16,977 nt of DNA from assembly GCA_910587645.1 (NCBI GenBank), contig CAJUNA010000045.1, positions 1-16,977 of the forward strand. Direction: 5' to 3'. Below are positions 12,992 through 16,977 of the stretch, one piece after another. Positions within the stretch are counted from its first letter, which is position 1. The number at the start of each line of letters is the position of its first letter. Source of the DNA: an uncultured Oscillospiraceae bacterium (GTDB taxonomy: Bacteria > Bacillota > Clostridia > Oscillospirales > Oscillospiraceae). Under the pieces are notes generated by a model, which worked only from the letters and a program-made list of their open reading frames with translations, searched no databases and was not told where the DNA came from. The position numbers and the translations under genes were made by a program.

Positions 12992-14362
12992 ATGACCCAT
13001 ATTGATACGAAAATCCAGCACTATATCGCGCCCGGACGCCGGGTCCATCTGGCTGGTATTGGCGGCGTATCCATGAGCCCGCTGGCGGAGGTCCTCCATG
13101 GCATGGGCCTGCATGTCCAGGGCAGCGACCAGGCGGAGGGCCCCGCTGTGGAGCATCTGCGGGGGCTTGGTATTTCCATCCATACGGGCCATGATGCGGG
13201 CGGTATTGAGGGGGCGGAATTCGTTATCCGCACTGCCGCCATCCATGACGATAATCCTGAAATCGCCGCCGCGCGGCAGAAGGGCATCCCTGTGTTCGAA
13301 CGGGCGGAAGCCTGGGGCGCGATTATGCAGCAGTATGAAAACGCGGTGTGCATCGCCGGGACGCATGGGAAAACGACCACGACCTCTATGACGACCCATA
13401 TCTTTATGGCGGCGAAGGCTGACCCGACCGTGATGATCGGCGGGACGCTGCCCATGCTCCACAGCGGATACCGGGTGGGGAAGGGCGATACCATTATTCT
13501 GGAGTCCTGCGAGTACTGCAACAGCTTTCTGCACTTTTTCCCCACTGTGGCGGTGGTGCTGAATGTGGAATCAGACCATCTGGACTTCTTTAAGGACTTG
13601 GAGGATATTAAGAAGTCCTTCCGCAAGTTTGCCGGGCTGACGCCCCCGGATGGGTTCGTTGTGGCAAACGCGGATGATGAGAACGCGATGGACGCGCTGA
13701 AAGGGATGCGGATGTTTACTTTCGGCTGCCGCGAGGGGGCGGATTGCAGGGCGGAAAACCTGACGTGGAACCATGGGCGGCCCTCCTTTGACGTGGTGGC
13801 CGGAGGGGAGGTCTACGCCCACCTGAACCTGCGGGTGGCGGGGATGCACAATGTATACAACGCCCTGGCTGCCGCCGCCGCCGCGTATGTGCTGAAAATC
13901 CCCGGTAAGGCCGTGCGGCAGGGGCTGGAGGGCTTTTTTGGCGCGGGCAGGCGGTTTGAAGCCAAGGGGCGGTTTCATGGGGCGATGGTTTACGATGACT
14001 ACGCACACCATCCGGCGGAGCTTCACGCGCTGCTGGATATGGCGAAAAGCCTGGGATATGACCGGGTGGTCTGCGCGTTCCAGCCCCATACCTACACCCG
14101 CACAAAGGCGCTGTTCGATGACTTCGTGGAGACGCTCCGGATGGCGGATCTGGTAGTGCTTACGGATATCTATGCCGCGCGGGAAAAAAATACCGTGGGG
14201 GTATCCTCTAGGGATTTGGCGGAGCGGATCCCTGGGGCGGTATACTGCCCGTCCTTGGCGGAAGCGGCAGATAAGCTGCGGGAAATCGCCCAGCCGGGAG
14301 ATTTGATTATTACTGCCGGGGCCGGGGATATCTTTACCGTGGGGGAGATGCTGGTGTCCTGA
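12992..14362 (+). CDS. murC: UDP-N-acetylmuramate--L-alanine ligase
   Basis: Joins L-alanine to UDP-MurNAc with ATP, the first amino-acid addition in peptidoglycan precursor synthesis, in the cytoplasm. The 456-residue product has the three Mur-ligase domains: an N-terminal Rossmann-like start (HLAGIGGVSMSPLAEVL), the ATP loop AGTHGKTTTT (122-131), the central ESCEYCNSF and LNVESDHLDFF motifs, and the C-terminal YDDYAHHPAE and FQPHTYTRT segments that mark MurC among Mur ligases. A GGGAAGGAAG ribosome site lies about 9 nt before the ATG. Its promoter overlaps that of cca, and a palindromic terminator follows the stop. It is transcribed as a single gene. Confidence 0.97.
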   Translation: MTHIDTKIQHYIAPGRRVHLAGIGGVSMSPLAEVLHGMGLHVQGSDQAEGPAVEHLRGLGISIHTGHDAGGIEGAEFVIRTAAIHDDNPEIAAARQKGIPVFERAEAWGAIMQQYENAVCIAGTHGKTTTTSMTTHIFMAAKADPTVMIGGTLPMLHSGYRVGKGDTIILESCEYCNSFLHFFPTVAVVLNVESDHLDFFKDLEDIKKSFRKFAGLTPPDGFVVANADDENAMDALKGMRMFTFGCREGADCRAENLTWNHGRPSFDVVAGGEVYAHLNLRVAGMHNVYNALAAAAAAYVLKIPGKAVRQGLEGFFGAGRRFEAKGRFHGAMVYDDYAHHPAELHALLDMAKSLGYDRVVCAFQPHTYTRTKALFDDFVETLRMADLVVLTDIYAAREKNTVGVSSRDLAERIPGAVYCPSLAEAADKLREIAQPGDLIITAGAGDIFTVGEMLVS

Positions 14363-14379
14363 TACGGGATGTATAGGAT

Positions 14380-14417
14380 GAAAAGCGCGGGAGCTGCATG
14401 CAGCTCCCGCGCTTTTC
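14380..14417. terminator. 38-bp perfect palindrome, bidirectional terminator
   Basis: The 19-base half beginning GAAAAGCGCGGGAGC at 14380 is followed exactly by its reverse complement, ending GCTTTTC at 14417. Effectively this is a 17-bp stem with a CATG loop. The A-run and T-run lie inside the arms, so it can act in both directions between convergent murC and the symporter gene. Confidence 0.85.
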
Positions 14418-14422
14418 GTGTC

Positions 14423-14447
14423 AAAAAAGATTCTTCGCATCTTTTTT
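14423..14447. terminator. A/T hairpin between the symporter stop and the palindrome
   Basis: AAAAAAGAT (14423-14431) pairs with ATCTTTTTT (14439-14447) across seven bases, 2 bp from the symporter stop codon. Being A/T only it is weak alone. It probably serves as a first termination element for the leftward dapF-symporter transcript, ahead of the stronger palindrome. Confidence 0.5.
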
Positions 14448-14449
14448 GC

Positions 14450-15706
14450 TTATTTTTTCTTGCTGAGGGACTTTTCCAGCCAGTCCTTGCCGTCTACGAA
14501 CCGGGAGACAATGAAGGATACCACGTAGTCGCCGGCGGCGTTGATCATGGTGGCGGGCGGGTCTACCAAGTTGCCGATGGCAACCAGGATCGGATAGGCC
14601 AGCTCCATCTGGTTGGGGAAGAAGATGGAACAGATAATGTATTCCCCTATGTAGCCGCCGCCGGGAACCCCACTCATGCCGACCGAGCTGAGTACCGCTA
14701 CCAGGACAACCTTGACTAACATGCCAACGCCCTCAAAGGGAACGCCGAATACCCCAAGGACAAAGGCGATTTTTAAGACGCAGGAGAAACAGGAACCGTC
14801 CATGTGCATGGTCGCGCCCAGGGGGACTACCATGTCGCTGACGTCCTTGGAAATGCCGGTGTCAGCCGCTTCCTCCATGTTGGTGGGGATGGTGGCAACG
14901 GAGGAACAGGTGCCCAGGGAGACAATGGCGGGCTTGGCAATGTGGCGGAGCATTACGCCGGGGCCGCGGCGGCCGCCGCCAAACCACGCGAACAGCGGGA
15001 ATGCCGTGAACACATAGGCCAGGCACAGAGGATAGTATACCAGCAGGGCGCGGCCATAGTTTTCTGTGATCTGGGGGCCGTAGGTGGCTACCAGGTCAGC
15101 AAAAATGCCGAAGAAAGCGATGGGGGCGTAATAGGTTACGATCTTGACTACCTTCAGCATCACGCTGGACAGATCCTCCAGGAAACGGCCTACCGGGGTG
15201 CTCCTGCCGCCGTTGAGGTTTACGCCGAAACCGAACAACAGGGAGAAGACAATCAGCGGCAGCATGGCGCGGCGGGAAAGCAGGCTCACAAAGTCCTCGG
15301 CGGTGAAGAAATTGACGATCATCTGAGCCATGGTGGCGTGTTCGCCCATCTCCTCGGCGGGAATCTCCGTCCAGGGAACCAGAACCGGCGGGAACAGGCG
15401 CATTAGGAAATACATGATGACCGCCGCAATGGCCCCGGTGACGACAAAGGTGAGAATGGTGACGCCCATGATCTTGCCGGCGCGGGTACGGCTCTCCATG
15501 TTGGCTACCGCGCTGGCGATGGATGAAAACACCATGGGCACCACGATGCAGAACATCAGGTTGATGAAGACGGTTCCCAGGGGCTTGAGGGCCGTGGCGC
15601 CGGGCCACAGCCAGCCTGTGATACATCCCAGCACCATGGCCGCCAGCATGACGCCTAGAAACAGGTAGTTTTTTGCGATGGATTTCTTGTTGAGTTCAGC
15701 ACTCAT
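14450..15706 (-). CDS. DAACS-family Na+/amino acid symporter (GltP/SstT-like), non-acidic substrate likely
   Basis: The 418-residue membrane protein has the glutamate-transporter fold: eight membrane segments plus re-entrant loops HP1 (GTCSSVATIP, 265-274) and HP2 (SGVPGGG, 345-351). The TM7 motif is HMDGS (301-305) in place of NMDGT, and the TM8 motif is DPPATMINAAGD (382-393). In the archaeal homologue GltPh, TM8 has Arg397 at the position of Ala385 here and HP1 has Arg276 at the position of Cys267. Both arginine positions are lost, so an acidic amino acid is unlikely; a neutral amino acid is inferred. AGGAGG lies 8 nt before the ATG. The gene is 19 bp downstream of dapF. Confidence 0.9.
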   Translation of the reverse strand: MSAELNKKSIAKNYLFLGVMLAAMVLGCITGWLWPGATALKPLGTVFINLMFCIVVPMVFSSIASAVANMESRTRAGKIMGVTILTFVVTGAIAAVIMYFLMRLFPPVLVPWTEIPAEEMGEHATMAQMIVNFFTAEDFVSLLSRRAMLPLIVFSLLFGFGVNLNGGRSTPVGRFLEDLSSVMLKVVKIVTYYAPIAFFGIFADLVATYGPQITENYGRALLVYYPLCLAYVFTAFPLFAWFGGGRRGPGVMLRHIAKPAIVSLGTCSSVATIPTNMEEAADTGISKDVSDMVVPLGATMHMDGSCFSCVLKIAFVLGVFGVPFEGVGMLVKVVLVAVLSSVGMSGVPGGGYIGEYIICSIFFPNQMELAYPILVAIGNLVDPPATMINAAGDYVVSFIVSRFVDGKDWLEKSLSKKK

Positions 15707-15725
15707 TTCTTCTTCCTCCTAAAAT

Positions 15726-16568
15726 TTATGATATATGAAGATCCTCGTCCCGTACCTCGCCCTGGCAGACAATGTTGGTGGGGCCGGTGAGCCAGATGGC
15801 CTTGACCGTCCCGCCCTCCCGGCCAATGGTGACCCGCAGTTCGCCGCCGGGGACTGTAACCGCTACGTCCTCACCGCTGACCTTGCCCATCAGGGTCAGA
15901 GCCAGGACCACGGCGCCGGTGCCTGTGCCGCAGGCGTAGGTGAAGTCCTCCACGCCGCGCTCAAAGGTCAGCTCCGTAATTTGGCCGGGGCCGGTGATGT
16001 CGTAGAAATTGACATTGGCCCCCTTGGGGAAGGCGGGGCTCCAGCGGAGGGCGCGACCCAGGTCCCGCAGGTCTGCCATGGTTTTTTCGCTGAGCCCGGG
16101 GCAGGGGACAGCCGCGTGAGGCAGGCCGGGGATCCCTAGTTCTATATAGGAGCAGGGCCAGAATTTGCCTTGGGCTTCCGCAGGGTAGTCCAGGCGGATG
16201 ACGCTGGGGTCTGTGAGACGGATGCGGTAGTTCCGCTGGTCAATCCGGGCGCCGGTGACGATGCCGGAGGGGGATTCTACGGTTTGGCGCTCTCCAGCCA
16301 AACCGTTTTCAAAGCCGTAACGGCAGATACAGCGGGCGCCGTTGCCGCACATTTCCCCCTCGGAACCATCGGAGTTGTAGAACAGCATCCGGTAGTCGCC
16401 GCCCTGGCGGGGCGCGTCTACTACCATCAGGCCATCGGCTCCAATGGAGAGATGCCGGTGGCATAGGGTGCGGGCAATGGTGGGGAAGACGCCCTGGGGG
16501 AGGTCTTCAATGAGATTGTTAAGGATGATGAAGTCGTTTCCGGCTCCGTTCATCTTAGTAAAGCGCAT
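15726..16568 (-). CDS. dapF: Diaminopimelate epimerase
   Basis: Converts LL- to meso-diaminopimelate for peptidoglycan and lysine. The 280-residue enzyme has the two cysteines of the PLP-independent two-base mechanism: Cys74 in EMCGNGARC and Cys213 in YACGTGTGAV, plus the N-terminal KMNGAGNDF. Start 16568 has AAAGGAGG 9 nt upstream; an open frame running further to 16958 is not family-like and passes through the promoters. It is first in a leftward pair with the symporter and divergent from the rrn-type promoters at the window end. A pairing with a transporter could mean the substrate relates to the DAP/lysine pathway, but that is speculation. Confidence 0.97.
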   Translation of the reverse strand: MRFTKMNGAGNDFIILNNLIEDLPQGVFPTIARTLCHRHLSIGADGLMVVDAPRQGGDYRMLFYNSDGSEGEMCGNGARCICRYGFENGLAGERQTVESPSGIVTGARIDQRNYRIRLTDPSVIRLDYPAEAQGKFWPCSYIELGIPGLPHAAVPCPGLSEKTMADLRDLGRALRWSPAFPKGANVNFYDITGPGQITELTFERGVEDFTYACGTGTGAVVLALTLMGKVSGEDVAVTVPGGELRVTIGREGGTVKAIWLTGPTNIVCQGEVRDEDLHIS

Positions 16569-16611
16569 GGCCGGGGGCCTCCTTTCGTGGACGGGGTGTC
16601 TTAATAATATA

Positions 16612-16639
16612 AGTATAACGCTTTGACGGGCATTGTAAA
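16612..16639 (-). promoter_or_regulatory. dapF promoter
   Basis: On the minus strand TTTACA (16639-16634), 16 bp, and TATACT (16617-16612) form a plausible sigma-A promoter about 45 bp before the dapF ATG. The 100 bp between it and the first rightward promoter show nothing recognised. Confidence 0.55.
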
Positions 16640-16744
16640 TCCTATATCCTGCGGAAAAGTATGCGATTTGTGCGGTGTAAAATGGCGGGATTAGGCGATT
16701 CGTGCCAACACGACAAGTTTTTACAAAAAAAGCGGAAAAAGGTA

Positions 16745-16773
16745 TTGACAAAGTGTGGGGGATCTGATATATT
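16745..16773 (+). promoter_or_regulatory. Tandem rrn-type promoter P1
   Basis: Consensus TTGACA (16745-16750), 17-bp spacer, TATATT (16768-16773). An A-rich stretch (about 16720-16740) precedes it in the place of an UP element. Confidence 0.85.
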
Positions 16774-16848
16774 AAGCGAGCTGTCGCCGAGGGGCGCGGT
16801 TGGCTCGGGAGCTTGAGAAAAAGATTTCGAGAAAACCGAAAAAAGGGC

Positions 16849-16877
16849 TTGACAAAAGCTGGGAGCTGTGGTAAGAT
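16849..16877 (+). promoter_or_regulatory. Tandem rrn-type promoter P2
   Basis: TTGACA (16849-16854), 17-bp spacer, TAAGAT (16872-16877), preceded by an A-rich tract. It lies 104 bp after P1 and shares CTTGACAAA and CTGTGGTAA with P3, showing that the units are duplicated. Confidence 0.85.
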
Positions 16878-16951
16878 AGTTAAGCTTTCAAGCGAAAGGC
16901 CCGATGGTGAATCCGGTACGAAAAAACTTTGAAAAAAGTCGAAAAAAGTAC

Positions 16952-16977
16952 TTGACAAACCGGAAGACCTGTGGTAA
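16952..16977 (+). promoter_or_regulatory. Tandem rrn-type promoter P3 (cut by window edge)
   Basis: TTGACA (16952-16957), 17-bp spacer, then TAA where the -10 would start at 16975; the window ends there. It is preceded by GAAAAAAG repeats and lies 103 bp after P2. An rRNA operon, or less likely a tRNA or other highly expressed operon, is expected just downstream. Confidence 0.75.

Noticed and set aside
16569..16958. Upstream extension of the dapF frame to 16958
   Set aside because: It runs through the tandem promoters and the dapF promoter, and the family N-terminus begins at 16568 with a strong ribosome site.

Overview
The window looks like chromosomal DNA from a GC-rich Clostridia-type Firmicute, most likely a gut member of the Oscillospirales. 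This is inferred from strong AAGGAGG ribosome sites, consensus sigma-A promoters, a perfect CIRCE (HrcA) operator, and genes typical of that group: UPF0371/DUF1846, family 4 uracil-DNA glycosylase, a CmpB-type membrane protein and a gut-type DAACS symporter. No species is claimed. Most of the window is ordinary core genome. No phage, IS element, CRISPR array or tRNA gene was found.

Layout. Bases 1-37 are the first codons of a leftward secreted protein. Next is a 0.7 kb AT-rich gap holding five copies of TGGTAGC, an extended -10 promoter and a leader hairpin. Then come a rightward alpha/beta hydrolase (726-1658), a convergent membrane protein that overlaps its 3' end (1619-2182), and a rightward block: family 4 UDG, DUF1846, a histidine phosphatase, the RNA-binding protein Tex, a frameshifted small lipoprotein, and a Nudix hydrolase with foreign-looking codon use. 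From 8.6 to 12.8 kb a leftward block carries cca, nfo and htpG. The cca and nfo genes overlap by ATGA, and htpG has its own CIRCE operator, which overlaps the nfo stop codon. A shared promoter region at 12.9 kb drives cca leftward and murC rightward. A long palindromic terminator separates murC from a leftward dapF-symporter pair. The last 240 bases hold three tandem sigma-A promoters about 104 bp apart, the usual layout upstream of an rRNA operon, which should begin just beyond the window.

How the genes fit together. UDG makes abasic sites and endonuclease IV cuts at them, so two consecutive base-excision steps are in one neighbourhood but not one operon. MurC and DapF both serve peptidoglycan precursor synthesis: UDP-MurNAc-L-Ala, and meso-diaminopimelate (also the lysine precursor). 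CCA transferase, Tex and HtpG serve tRNA maturation, transcription and protein folding. The most rewarding points are regulatory or biochemical: the TGGTAGC repeats, the CIRCE/nfo overlap, the overlapping cca/murC promoters, the rrn-type promoter array, and a DAACS transporter that lacks both positions used for the substrate-binding arginine.
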